Part shown: positions 18,382 through 26,265 of the stretch, in pieces
How the letters are laid out: every line of letters starts with the position of its first letter
Position numbering within the stretch: the first letter of the stretch is position 1
From: an uncultured Eubacteriales bacterium
GTDB taxonomy: Bacteria > Bacillota > Clostridia > Oscillospirales > CAG-272
NCBI GenBank assembly: GCA_900546695.1
Contig: URDX01000018.1
Location: forward strand, 1 to 35,936
Direction: 5' to 3'
DNA: 35,936 nt
Translations under genes and position numbers: made by a program
The notes under the pieces: model-generated
Seen by the model: the letters and a program-made list of their open reading frames with translations, nothing else
Told to the model about the DNA's origin: nothing
The model's database searches: none

Positions 18382-18487
18382 TTTCGAGTGGTGGAATTAT
18401 TCGGGTCGGGTATCGGTGAGCGCACCGATACACAAAATCCGGAAAGGCGTGAAAAGCACGCAGCCCTTCACGCTTCCGTATATTCTT
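18382..18487 (-). promoter_or_regulatory. Two hairpins in the rpsB-tsf spacer
   Basis: Minus strand: a first hairpin pairs CGGAAGCGTGAA with TTCACGCCTTTCCGG (about 18440-18478); a second perfect one is TATCGGTG-CGCT-CACCGATA (18413-18432). Neither has a terminal T-run. They may stabilise the mRNA ends or tune S2:Ts output. Confidence 0.45.
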
Positions 18488-18489
18488 GA

Positions 18490-19245
18490 TTACTGAGCAG
18501 CGTCCTCAGCAGCCTCTGCCTCAGCCTTAGCCTCAACAGCTGCCTCCTCGTCAACGTCTGCCTCGCCCTGTCTGCCCTCGATAACAGCGTCTGCGATAGA
18601 GCTTGTGATAAGCTTGATAGCGCGGATAGCGTCATCGTTACCGGGGATGATGTAATCCGCATCATCAGGGTCGCAGTTGGTATCGACGATAGCGATTACC
18701 GGGATGCCGAGCTTCTTAGCCTCTGCAACAGCGTTCTTCTCCTTTCGGGGGTCAACGATGTAAACGGCAGAAGGGAGTCTGTCCATGCTCTTGATACCGC
18801 CGAGGTTCTTCTCGAGGTCAGCCATCTCCTTGATGAGCTTTGCTACTTCCTTCTTAGGAAGAAGATCAAAGGTGCCGTCCTCCTTCATCTGCTCAAGGCT
18901 CTTAAGACGAGCGATGCTCTTCTTGATGGTCTTGAAGTTAGTGAGCATTCCGCCGGGCCAACGGTTGTTGACATAGTACATACCTGCGCGGGTAGCCTCT
19001 TCCTTGATAGCGTCGGCTGCCTGCTTCTTGGTACCTACGAAAAGAACGGTGCCGCCCTCAGCTGCGAGGTCGCGAACGTACATATAAGCCTCTTCAAACT
19101 TCTTTACGGTCTTCTGGAGGTCGATGATGTAGATGCCGTTTCTCTCGGTGAAGATGTACTCTGCCATCTTCGGATTCCAACGACGGGTGTGATGTCCGAA
19201 ATGAACACCTGCTTCAAGAAGCTGCTTGATAGAAATAATAGCCAT
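18490..19245 (-). CDS. rpsB: 30S ribosomal protein S2
   Basis: Small-subunit protein. 251 aa with an acidic Ala/Glu tail (about the last 28 residues), which varies in this family. Core motifs: ISIKQLLEAGVHFGHHTRRW at the N-terminus, FTERNGIYIIDLQKT, FVGTKKQA, YVNNRWPGGMLTN and IPVIAIVDTNCDP. ATG at 19245 with GAAGGAG upstream is preferred over an in-frame upstream start at 19299. Begins the rpsB-tsf transcript. Confidence 0.98.
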   Translation of the reverse strand: MAIISIKQLLEAGVHFGHHTRRWNPKMAEYIFTERNGIYIIDLQKTVKKFEEAYMYVRDLAAEGGTVLFVGTKKQAADAIKEEATRAGMYYVNNRWPGGMLTNFKTIKKSIARLKSLEQMKEDGTFDLLPKKEVAKLIKEMADLEKNLGGIKSMDRLPSAVYIVDPRKEKNAVAEAKKLGIPVIAIVDTNCDPDDADYIIPGNDDAIRAIKLITSSIADAVIEGRQGEADVDEEAAVEAKAEAEAAEDAAQ

Positions 19246-19269
19246 ATTTTTCTCCTTCGGTTTGTCCTC

Positions 19270-19305
19270 CACGGCAGTTGAATTTACACCGAAGCGCATG
19301 CCGTG
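19270..19305 (-). promoter_or_regulatory. Hairpin in the rpsB leader
   Basis: Minus strand CACGGCA (19305-19299) pairs perfectly with TGCCGTG (19276-19270). The second arm overlaps a GTGGAGG ribosome-site-like sequence, and the functional GAAGGAG lies further down. Its place in an S2 leader suggests feedback control, but this is inference; S2 leader control is known in other bacteria. Confidence 0.45.
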
Positions 19306-19322
19306 TGTGAACTTTGCGAATT

Positions 19323-19351
19323 ATTTTACCATAAATTGCGCGATAATTCAA
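19323..19351 (-). promoter_or_regulatory. Promoter of rpsB-tsf
   Basis: Minus strand TTGAAT (19351-19346), 17-bp spacer, TAAAAT (19328-19323), with AT-rich DNA upstream (19352-19395) that could act as an UP element. Leader about 70 nt. Confidence 0.7.
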
Positions 19352-19529
19352 TAGCAATATGCTCTTGTTAATATATTTTTTACATTTTTCGCAAGCCGCG
19401 CGCCGCAGGATTTTCAGCATGAAATGCGGGTGAGCAATAAAGTGCGGAAGGCAATGCGCAGCCGTGCGGTGTGCAAAAATGTAAAACGCGAACGCCGAAT
19501 GCTAAATGCCGATTCCAAACGCCTAATAA

Positions 19530-20177
19530 TCAGAAATCAGCGTTTTCGGGAAGTGCCTCGACGAGGTCGCGGAAGAACACGGGCATCCTTTCGCCGAGCT
19601 CGCGGAGAAGCGGAACGGCGATCTCGCGTATCTGCGGATGTGCCCTGCCCGACGTTCTGAGCTCGAAGAAATGTCTCCACTGACGCAGATTCATTGTGAC
19701 GACTATCTCGGTCTTGAGTGAGTTGGGAAGCACGCTGCGTGCCTCCTCGGGTCTTGCTCCCGCTGCAATAAGCGCGTTGTATGCATCCTCGGCAGCCTGC
19801 ATGGCACCGCACCACAGCTCGAATTTCTCGGGGTCGTTATCCCAGAAATACGGACGTATGAACGTCAGCTCGTTTCCGAACTTATCCTTGCAGTAATTGC
19901 AGTAGCGGGTACTCTCCTGACTGTAGCTTGCTATGCGGTGACGCACAAGCTCGTGCGTTACTCCGCGGTCGCAGATAAACTTTACCGTCAGTCGGCTGTG
20001 CTCGATGACAGACCCGTGACCGCTCGCAACTATCATGGCGATGAACTTCTCCGCCGAATCCGCGGTTATTCTGTCCTCGCTCTTATAGCAGACTCTGCCT
20101 ATGCGCTCAAGCTCGCGCAGAGTCTGTTCGTAATTTATAGGTGTTATCAGCTCGTAGCTCGGTCTGATTATATTCAT
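19530..20177 (-). CDS. thyX: Flavin-dependent thymidylate synthase
   Basis: Makes dTMP from dUMP using methylene-tetrahydrofolate and FADH2. 215 aa, normal. The ThyX signature is intact near 79-92: RHRIASYSQESTRY. Also EHSRLTVKFICDRGVTHELV upstream and the C-terminal LPNSLKTEIVVTMNLRQW, RTSGRAHPQIREIA. ATG at 20177 with GAAGGAG 5 nt upstream. It supplies thymidylate for the PolC-driven replication nearby, but co-regulation is not shown. It lies 88 nt after the carboxypeptidase-like gene; no promoter is evident in between. Confidence 0.97.
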   Translation of the reverse strand: MNIIRPSYELITPINYEQTLRELERIGRVCYKSEDRITADSAEKFIAMIVASGHGSVIEHSRLTVKFICDRGVTHELVRHRIASYSQESTRYCNYCKDKFGNELTFIRPYFWDNDPEKFELWCGAMQAAEDAYNALIAAGARPEEARSVLPNSLKTEIVVTMNLRQWRHFFELRTSGRAHPQIREIAVPLLRELGERMPVFFRDLVEALPENADF

Positions 20178-20265
20178 GCTTGCTCCTTCTCGGCCTTTCG
20201 CCGTTCTGCTTTATTATTTGCTTGCGGGTGTCGTGCCCGGACGTTATCCGCCCCGCACTCTCGTG

Positions 20266-21750
20266 TCAGCCCGCGCCGCTCTTATTCTTCTTTTTATCCT
20301 TTTTTGTATTGCCCTTTTTATTGCCGTGCGCCGTGCCGCCGGTACGCCCCGCCTTGCGCGTGTCACGTGAGGCGCGGTATGTAAACTCCTCGGGAGAGCG
20401 TCCCGCACTCAGCCCGCCGCGTATCGCGCGTTCCTCCTCCGCTCTGCGCTTCTCTCGCCCGAGATCGGATGCATGGATGAACACATACGCCGCGCCGCCT
20501 ATGATAAGAATGGCCGCGACGGCGATAAACGTCGGTGAGCGCAGAACGCCCGAGAGAATCCATCCTATATACATTATCTCGCTGCGCGGGATATCGCTGC
20601 GTACGATGAGCTCCATTCTGCCGATTATCTCGTCATTATAGCTCAGCGTCACGTATCCGACAGTCTCGCCCTTTGATAGCGGAGCGGTCAGCTCATCGTC
20701 GTTCAGAACGACGGTCTTTCGTATGTCGCGGTCAACGTCGATATCACCCTCCATAAACACATCAAGCGACTCGCGCGGATAGAGCGCGACCTTATCGAAT
20801 GTTGCGGAAAGTCCGACGGGCACCTCCGCGACTATCTCGCTGCCGTCTATCACGTTGACGTAGCCGAAATTGTCATACGCCCAGTCGAGCAGCTTGCCCG
20901 CGGAAACGTAGGAATATGTCCAGTCGCTGTCCTGCCCCGCGCCCATAACAACCACAAGATAAGCCGTACCGTCGTGCTCCGCTGTGATAACGGCGCAGAA
21001 GCCAGCCTCGCTTGTCGAGCCGACGTTTATACCGCTGACATCGCGGCGGTAGTACTTTGACGAATAGTAGGTGGTGACGAAATAGTTACGGGTAAAAATT
21101 CTCCTCGTGCCCGAGCGCTCGGTGGAATCCATGTCGTATTTATACGACGTTGCTATCTCATAGTACTTGTACTGCGCTATCGCGTATTTCGTCAGCAGCA
21201 CGACATCGTTCAGCGTCGTCACCATATCGGGGTCGTGCATGCCGGTGATGTTCTCGTAATGCGTATCGTACATGCCGAGCTCCTGCGCCTTTGCGTTCAT
21301 CAGCGACACCGCCCGGTCGAGCCCGCCGCATACGGTATGTGCAAGCACCTGCGCGCAGTCGTTTGCACTGCCGATTATCATACAGTTTATCATGTCGCGA
21401 TATGTGACCGTCTCGCCCGAGCGCAGCCCGATGGTGATGCCCGAAACGCCGCGCAGCATATCCTGCGTGACCTCTATCTCGGTATCCCAGTCGCCGCCCC
21501 AGTTCTCGATGAATATCACCGCCGACATTATCTTTGCGGTAGACGCGGGATATATGGTAGTGCTCATGTTCTTAGCGTACAGCACCTTGTCGCCCGAGAT
21601 GTTGTACAGATATGCGCAGCCCGTGTTTTCAAGCTCGGGCGGCGTTGCCGCAGACGACGGTACGGCGAGCAGCCCACCGAGAAACAAAAAAGTCAGCGCC
21701 GCAAAAAGCAGCACGGCGACACTGCCGAGCCTTTTATGTTTTTCTGTCAT
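20266..21750 (-). CDS. D-alanyl-D-alanine carboxypeptidase-like protein (S11 family) with altered KTG box
   Basis: Serine peptidase of the PBP5/DacF type expected to trim D-Ala from peptidoglycan outside the membrane. 494 aa from the ATG at 21750, chosen because GGGAGG is 6 nt upstream (an ATG at 21756 abuts the ribosome site). N-terminal signal/anchor helix (VAVLLFAALTFLFLGGLLA). Catalytic SxxK is PASTAKIMS near 70; SxN is IIGSANDCAQ near 128. The third box, normally KTG, reads SGINVGSTSEAG near 244-255. A C-terminal beta domain, a transmembrane helix (FIAVAAILIIGGAAYVFI) near 420 and a very basic tail follow. Activity may be altered; the family assignment is firm. Confidence 0.9.
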   Translation of the reverse strand: MTEKHKRLGSVAVLLFAALTFLFLGGLLAVPSSAATPPELENTGCAYLYNISGDKVLYAKNMSTTIYPASTAKIMSAVIFIENWGGDWDTEIEVTQDMLRGVSGITIGLRSGETVTYRDMINCMIIGSANDCAQVLAHTVCGGLDRAVSLMNAKAQELGMYDTHYENITGMHDPDMVTTLNDVVLLTKYAIAQYKYYEIATSYKYDMDSTERSGTRRIFTRNYFVTTYYSSKYYRRDVSGINVGSTSEAGFCAVITAEHDGTAYLVVVMGAGQDSDWTYSYVSAGKLLDWAYDNFGYVNVIDGSEIVAEVPVGLSATFDKVALYPRESLDVFMEGDIDVDRDIRKTVVLNDDELTAPLSKGETVGYVTLSYNDEIIGRMELIVRSDIPRSEIMYIGWILSGVLRSPTFIAVAAILIIGGAAYVFIHASDLGREKRRAEEERAIRGGLSAGRSPEEFTYRASRDTRKAGRTGGTAHGNKKGNTKKDKKKNKSGAG

Positions 21751-21793
21751 GCGCATCCTCCCTTGTTTTTATTTGCCGGTTTTCGGTTCATCC

Positions 21794-21943
21794 GCGCTGC
21801 CGTGCAATTATCGCACATCCGCGCCGTTACCATACAGTCATGCGATTGTCACGCAGCCATGCCGTAATCACGTAGCATGGAAATATCGCGTCGCCGTGCA
21901 GTTGTCACACAGCAGCCCCGTTATCGTCAGCCGTGCCGTTATC
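21794..21943. repeat. About eight degenerate tandem copies of a 19-bp unit after ribF
   Basis: Read on the minus strand from 21943, successive units of 18, 19, 19, 18, 19, 19, 19 and 19 nt begin GAT/GAC/GGT (consensus about GATAACGGCACGGCTGCGT). Examples are GATTACGGCATGGCTGCGT and GACAATCGCATGACTGTAT. The first unit includes the ribF stop codon; the array then fills nearly all of the ribF-carboxypeptidase spacer. Confidence 0.65.
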
Positions 21944-22877
21944 GCGCGGCGAGCTCACGTCTGCGGCGCACCGAGCCCGCGATAGCCTCGCGCAGCTCAT
22001 CCGCGCCCGAAAAGCGCAGCTCGTCTCTGTCTCGCTCGATAAACTCGACACTCGCGCGAACACCGTAGATATCGTCCGAAAAATCAAGTATATACGACTC
22101 GACCGTGACCGAATCGCCGCCGAGCGTCGGATTCGTACCGACATTGGTCACCGACGGAAAACGATGTCCATCGAGCACAAAATCGGTAAGGTAAACTCCC
22201 TTTTTCGGCATGTAGATGCTGCCGCCCACGGCGAGATTTGCGGTAGGAAAGCCAAGAAGTCTCCCGTTCTGCTTTCCGTGAGCGACCGTACCGTGCAGTG
22301 CGTAGCGTCTGCCGAGCAGTCTTGCCGCGCCCGCGACATCGCCCGCCGAGAGCAGACGGCGAATCTCGGTCGAGCTGACGTGCAGCCCGCCGAGTGTGAC
22401 CTCGGGCATAACATAGCAGCGTCTGCCCCGCTCATCCATGAGCGCGGAGAGCAGAGCGCCGTTTCCCGCCGCGCCTCTGCCGAAAGTAAAGTTATACCCG
22501 CAGACCACTGCGGCGGCATTGAGTTCACCTATCAGAACGTCGCGCACGAATCGCTCGGGGCTGAGATCACGCACATCCGAAAAATCGCTGATAAATACGG
22601 CGTCAACGCCGAGCCGCTGAAACTGCTTCAGCTTTTCTTCCTCACCGAGCAGCACCCCGCGCCCGCTCTTAGAGAGTCCGCGCAGCGTCCAGACGGCGAG
22701 CGGCGTACCGAGCTCGTGCGCGACCCTGCGCCCCGTCTCGATAAGCTGCGCATGCGCGGTATGCACGCCGTCAAAACAGCCGAGCACCGCCGTGCAGCGC
22801 CCGCGCCCCGCACCCTTATCGGTGTCCATATCTGCGCCGGCGCAAACGGCAGCGGCATCGAGATCAATTACCTTCAT
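21939..22877 (-). CDS. ribF: Bifunctional riboflavin kinase / FAD synthetase
   Basis: Converts riboflavin to FMN and FMN to FAD. 312 aa from ATG at 22877 (GGGAG 9 nt upstream; an in-frame start 10 codons earlier would overlap the ahcY end). N-terminal nucleotidyl-transferase fold: AVLGCFDGVHTAHAQLIETG, CGYNFTFGRGAAGN and HVSSTEIRRLL. C-terminal kinase domain: HGKQNGRLLGFPTANLAV, GVYLTDF, NVGTNPT and VESYILDF. It follows ahcY by 19 nt, so the two are probably cotranscribed. The FAD product is used by ThyX downstream. The last codons merge into a tandem repeat array. Confidence 0.96.
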   Translation of the reverse strand: MKVIDLDAAAVCAGADMDTDKGAGRGRCTAVLGCFDGVHTAHAQLIETGRRVAHELGTPLAVWTLRGLSKSGRGVLLGEEEKLKQFQRLGVDAVFISDFSDVRDLSPERFVRDVLIGELNAAAVVCGYNFTFGRGAAGNGALLSALMDERGRRCYVMPEVTLGGLHVSSTEIRRLLSAGDVAGAARLLGRRYALHGTVAHGKQNGRLLGFPTANLAVGGSIYMPKKGVYLTDFVLDGHRFPSVTNVGTNPTLGGDSVTVESYILDFSDDIYGVRASVEFIERDRDELRFSGADELREAIAGSVRRRRELAAR

Positions 22878-22896
22878 TTGTTCGCGCTCCCGCGGT

Positions 22897-24132
22897 TTAT
22901 TTTGCAAGGTATTCCTTCTGCGCGTCGGAGAGCGTGTCGATGCACGCGCCCATACCCGAGAGCTTGAGCCGTGCGACCTCGCTGTCTATCTCGGCGGGCA
23001 CCTGATATACCTTATTTTCGAGCTCGCCCGCATGGTGCACGACGTACTCAAGGCACTTTGCCTGAAGCGCAAAGCTCATATCCATTATCTCTGCGGGATG
23101 TCCGTTTCCTGCGGCAAGGTTGACGAGTCTGCCCTCGGCAAGGAGGTTGAGTATTCTGCCGTCCTTCATGCGGTAGCCCATGATATTGGGCTTACGCTGC
23201 CATACCTTATCAGCCTTTGCGGCAAGCGCGTGCTTATCTATCTCAACGTCGAAATGTCCCGAATTTGCAAGCAGCGCGCCGTCGCGCATAACATCAAAAT
23301 GCTCCGCACGGATAACGTCGCAGCAGCCCGTTACCGTGATAAAGAGATCGCCGAGCTTTGCAGCCTCGTCCATCGGCATTACCGTAAAGCCGTCCATGAC
23401 CGCCTCGATAGCGCGAACGGGGTCGACCTCGGTGACGATAACGCGAGCGCCCATGCCCTTTGCGCGCATGGAAACGCCCTTGCCGCACCAGCCGTAGCCC
23501 GCGACAACGACATTCTTGCCCGCGATAACAAGGTTTGTCGAATTCATGATGCCGTCGAGGGTGGATTGCCCGGTGCCGTAACGGTTATCGAAAAGATGCT
23601 TGCAGTCGGCATCGTTTACGTCTACCATCGGGAAAGCAAGCTCGCCGCGCGCCGCGCGTGAAACAAGCCGGTGAATACCCGTAGTGGTCTCCTCGCCGCC
23701 GCCGAGCAGATTTTTGCGGAACTCCGCGCACTCGCCGTGCAGCAGATTTGTAAGGTCGCCGCCGTCGTCTATCATAAGGTCGGGGCAGCACGAGAGCGTT
23801 CTGCGCAGATGCTCGGTATATGTCGCATCGTCAACACCGTGATGCGCGTTTACCTCGAGTCCGTCCTCCGCAAGCGCCGCCGCAACATCATCCTGAGTAG
23901 AGAGCGGATTGCAGCCCGTTATCCATACCTCCGCTCCGCCCGCCTTGAGCGTAAGAGCGAGATATGCGGTCTTTGCCTCAAGGTGGATAGACATTGCTAT
24001 CCTCTTGCCCTCAAACGGCTTCTCTCTTGTAAACTGCTCGTTTATAATATTGAGCACGGGCATGTAGCTGCGCACCCAATTTATCTTGTCCCACCCGGAG
24101 GGGGCAAGACTCATATCCTTAACATCGCTCAT
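22897..24132 (-). CDS. ahcY: Adenosylhomocysteinase (S-adenosylhomocysteine hydrolase)
   Basis: Splits S-adenosylhomocysteine into homocysteine and adenosine, using tightly bound NAD. 411 aa, the shorter form lacking the ~40-residue insertion of many bacterial and eukaryotic enzymes. Visible: IHLEAKTAYLALTL, TGCNPLSTQDDVAAAL, DDGGDLTNLLHG, FDNRYGTGQSTLDGI, the NAD fold VVVAGYGWCGKGVSMRAKGM near 210-229, SGHFDVEID and LAAGNGHPAEIMDMSF. ATG at 24132 with AAAGGTGAGG upstream. First gene after a strong promoter; ribF follows 19 nt on. Confidence 0.97.
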   Translation of the reverse strand: MSDVKDMSLAPSGWDKINWVRSYMPVLNIINEQFTREKPFEGKRIAMSIHLEAKTAYLALTLKAGGAEVWITGCNPLSTQDDVAAALAEDGLEVNAHHGVDDATYTEHLRRTLSCCPDLMIDDGGDLTNLLHGECAEFRKNLLGGGEETTTGIHRLVSRAARGELAFPMVDVNDADCKHLFDNRYGTGQSTLDGIMNSTNLVIAGKNVVVAGYGWCGKGVSMRAKGMGARVIVTEVDPVRAIEAVMDGFTVMPMDEAAKLGDLFITVTGCCDVIRAEHFDVMRDGALLANSGHFDVEIDKHALAAKADKVWQRKPNIMGYRMKDGRILNLLAEGRLVNLAAGNGHPAEIMDMSFALQAKCLEYVVHHAGELENKVYQVPAEIDSEVARLKLSGMGACIDTLSDAQKEYLAK

Positions 24133-24175
24133 TCGTATAACCTCACCTTTCGGAAATATATTTTCGTATTTTTCG

Positions 24176-24221
24176 CGGTATTATACCGAATTATTATAGC
24201 ATACCGCGATAACATTGTCAA
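24176..24221 (-). promoter_or_regulatory. ahcY promoter with overlapping dyads
   Basis: Minus strand TTGACA (24221-24216), 17-bp spacer, TATAAT (24198-24193) with TG before the -10: a near-perfect sigma-A promoter. A CGGTAT-A-ATACCG palindrome (24188-24176) covers the predicted start, and CGCGGTAT in the spacer (24208-24201) is an inverted copy of its right half. The arrangement looks like a repressor operator. Confidence 0.8.
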
Positions 24222-24273
24222 TCTCAAAGCGGCGCTTTTGCTCCGCAGCGCGCAGATATTGTCGCATACGGGC

Positions 24274-24317
24274 AGCAAAAAAGCCGCACCGCAGCAGCTG
24301 CGGAAACGGCTTTTGCT
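24274..24317 (-). terminator. Terminator between galE and ahcY
   Basis: Minus strand AGCAAAAGCCG and CGGCTTTTTTGCT arms enclose an inner CCGCAGC/GCTGCGG stem; the six-T stretch lies in the 3' arm. It would end the met-galE transcript about 200 nt past galE and isolates the ahcY promoter. The DNA from 24318 to 24518 shows no convincing gene. Confidence 0.7.
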
Positions 24318-24518
24318 CCTATTATATAATGTTTCTCGCCGCGACTGCATACCGACAGCACGCATCTGCCGAGCGGCGCAGCGTCTTTCTCGCACCGGTC
24401 GCATTCATACATCGGAAGGCGGAGCAGCAGCAGTCAGCACACCGACCGAATGCAGTTTAACAGACGGCGGTACGGCGTCATTCCGCGCAGCCGCAAAACA
24501 TACGGCGATGCGTCAGAG

Positions 24519-25535
24519 TCACTCTGCGTAGCCCTCGGGATTGTTACGCTGCCAGTTCCAGCTGTCGCGGCACATATCCGCGATGCCGTACTCCGCATGC
24601 CATCCGAGCAGACGCTCAGCCTTTGACGGGTCGGAATACAGAGTAGGAAGGTCGCCCGCGCGGCGCGGTGCGACAACATACGGCAGCGGTGCGCCGCTCG
24701 CCTGCTCAAATGCATGAACGACATCAAGCACGCTGTAGCCCTTGCCCGTACCGAGATTGAATATCTCCGTGCCCTTATGCGCAGCGCAGTACTCAAGTGC
24801 GCAGACATGTCCGCGCGCAAGATCTACGACATGGATATAGTCGCGGATGCATGTGCCGTCGGGGGTGTCGTAATCGTCGCCGAACACCGAAAGGCGCTCG
24901 CGCTTTCCGACAGCGACCTGAGTGATGTAGGGCATGAGATTGTTCGGAATGCCGTTCGGCATCTCGCCTATTCTTCCGCTCGGATGTGCGCCGATGGGAT
25001 TAAAGTAGCGCAGCAGAACGACCGAAAGCGATTCACGCGCGACGGCGGCATCGGTTGCTATCTGCTCTATCATCCATTTAGTCCAACCGTAGGGGTTCGA
25101 GCAGGTTCCGCGCCCTATTTCCTCGGAGAGCGGGGATGTTCCCGTAGAGCCGTAAACGGTGGCGGAGGACGAGAAGATAAAGTTATTTACGCCCGCGCGC
25201 TCCATTGCGGCAAGCACCTGAACGGCGGAATCAAGGTTATTGCGATAGTAATCGAGCGGCTTCTGCACCGATTCGCCGACCGCCTTGTAGCCCGCAAAGT
25301 GTATCACCGCGTCGACCTTATTCTCGGAGAAAACGCGGTCAAGCAGTGCAGCGTCGCCCGCATCGCCGCGATAGAGCTTAAGCGGTCTGCCGACAAGCTC
25401 CTCCGCGCGGCGAACCGCCTCGGGGCAGCTGTTTGAAAAATCGTCGAGGATTATCGGGTCATGCCCTGCGCCGCAGAGCTCAACTGCGGTATGGATGCCG
25501 ATAAAGCCCGCACCGCCTGTAAGAAGTACCTTCAT
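24519..25535 (-). CDS. galE: UDP-glucose 4-epimerase
   Basis: Interconverts UDP-glucose and UDP-galactose with bound NAD (extended short-chain dehydrogenase family). 338 aa, standard. N-terminal MKVLLTGGAGFIGIHTAVEL Rossmann motif, HFAGYKAVGESV, FSSSATVYG, the catalytic Tyr-x3-Lys in NPYGWTKWMIEQ near 148-159, NLGTGKGYSVLDVV, and RRAGDLPTLYSDPSKAERLL. Start ATG at 25535 has AAGGAG upstream; a TTG start 8 codons earlier is less likely because it precedes that site. Only 31 nt after metI, so probably read from the met promoter, although the function (sugar nucleotides for surface glycans or galactose use) is unrelated. Confidence 0.96.
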   Translation of the reverse strand: MKVLLTGGAGFIGIHTAVELCGAGHDPIILDDFSNSCPEAVRRAEELVGRPLKLYRGDAGDAALLDRVFSENKVDAVIHFAGYKAVGESVQKPLDYYRNNLDSAVQVLAAMERAGVNNFIFSSSATVYGSTGTSPLSEEIGRGTCSNPYGWTKWMIEQIATDAAVARESLSVVLLRYFNPIGAHPSGRIGEMPNGIPNNLMPYITQVAVGKRERLSVFGDDYDTPDGTCIRDYIHVVDLARGHVCALEYCAAHKGTEIFNLGTGKGYSVLDVVHAFEQASGAPLPYVVAPRRAGDLPTLYSDPSKAERLLGWHAEYGIADMCRDSWNWQRNNPEGYAE

Positions 25536-25566
25536 TTTTATACTCTCCTTTTCGGTCAACAGCCTG

Positions 25567-26265
25567 TTATCTCTGACGCTTGTCGGAGCGCTGAGCTATC
25601 TTTGTGCCCACCGTCTGGAACAGTTGAACAAGCAGCGTCAGGATGATAACGGCAACTATCATAATAAGATATTTGTAACGGTAGTAGCCGTAGTTTATCG
25701 CTATCTTTCCGAGTCCGCCGCCGCCGATGATACCGCTCATCGCGGTATAGCCGAGGATGGTGGTGATAGCGGTCGTACCGTTTGTGAGCAGAGACGGAAC
25801 GCTCTCGGGAAGCATTACGCGGGTGATTATCTGAAAGGGCGATGCCCCCATGCTCTGTGCAGCCTCGATGATATTCGGGTCGATCTCACGCAGACTGCTC
25901 TCTGCAAGACGTGCGATAAACGGGAACGCCGCGATAACAAGCGGAACGATGGATGCGACGGTGCCGACGGTCGTGCCGACGATAGCGCGGGTAAGCGGCA
26001 GCACCATTATCATTAATATAAGGAAAGGAATCGAGCGCAGCAGGTTAACGATAACATTGAGTATACGCATAACGGGGCGCGGGAGCGGGAGCACTCCGCC
26101 CTTCTCGCCGACGACAAGCAGCACTCCGAGCGGAAGTCCGATTATTATAGCAAAGAGCGTAGACAAAACGGTAGCATAAAAGGTCTCCCAGATAGCAAAC
26201 GGGACCTCGCTCTGTATTACTCTCAGGCTCTCGGCAAATTTATCCGATGCAAAAAACTCAGCCAT
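25567..26265 (-). CDS. metI: Methionine ABC transporter permease
   Basis: Membrane subunit of the MetNIQ importer for L/D-methionine. 232 aa with about five hydrophobic helices. Transport permease motif EAAQSMGASPFQI near 135-147 contacts the ATPase; TAMSGIIGGGGLGKIAINYGYYRY is the family C-terminal signature region. Overlaps the metN end by 8 nt, with GAGGAGGT inside metN, so translation is coupled. Confidence 0.95.
   Translation of the reverse strand: MAEFFASDKFAESLRVIQSEVPFAIWETFYATVLSTLFAIIIGLPLGVLLVVGEKGGVLPLPRPVMRILNVIVNLLRSIPFLILMIMVLPLTRAIVGTTVGTVASIVPLVIAAFPFIARLAESSLREIDPNIIEAAQSMGASPFQIITRVMLPESVPSLLTNGTTAITTILGYTAMSGIIGGGGLGKIAINYGYYRYKYLIMIVAVIILTLLVQLFQTVGTKIAQRSDKRQR

Noticed and set aside
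24133..24175. S-adenosylhomocysteine riboswitch before ahcY
   Set aside because: The leader after the predicted start is too short and lacks the needed stems.
24129..24404. 91-codon minus-strand frame upstream of ahcY
   Set aside because: It runs through the galE terminator and the ahcY promoter; Arg/Ser-rich with no family resemblance.
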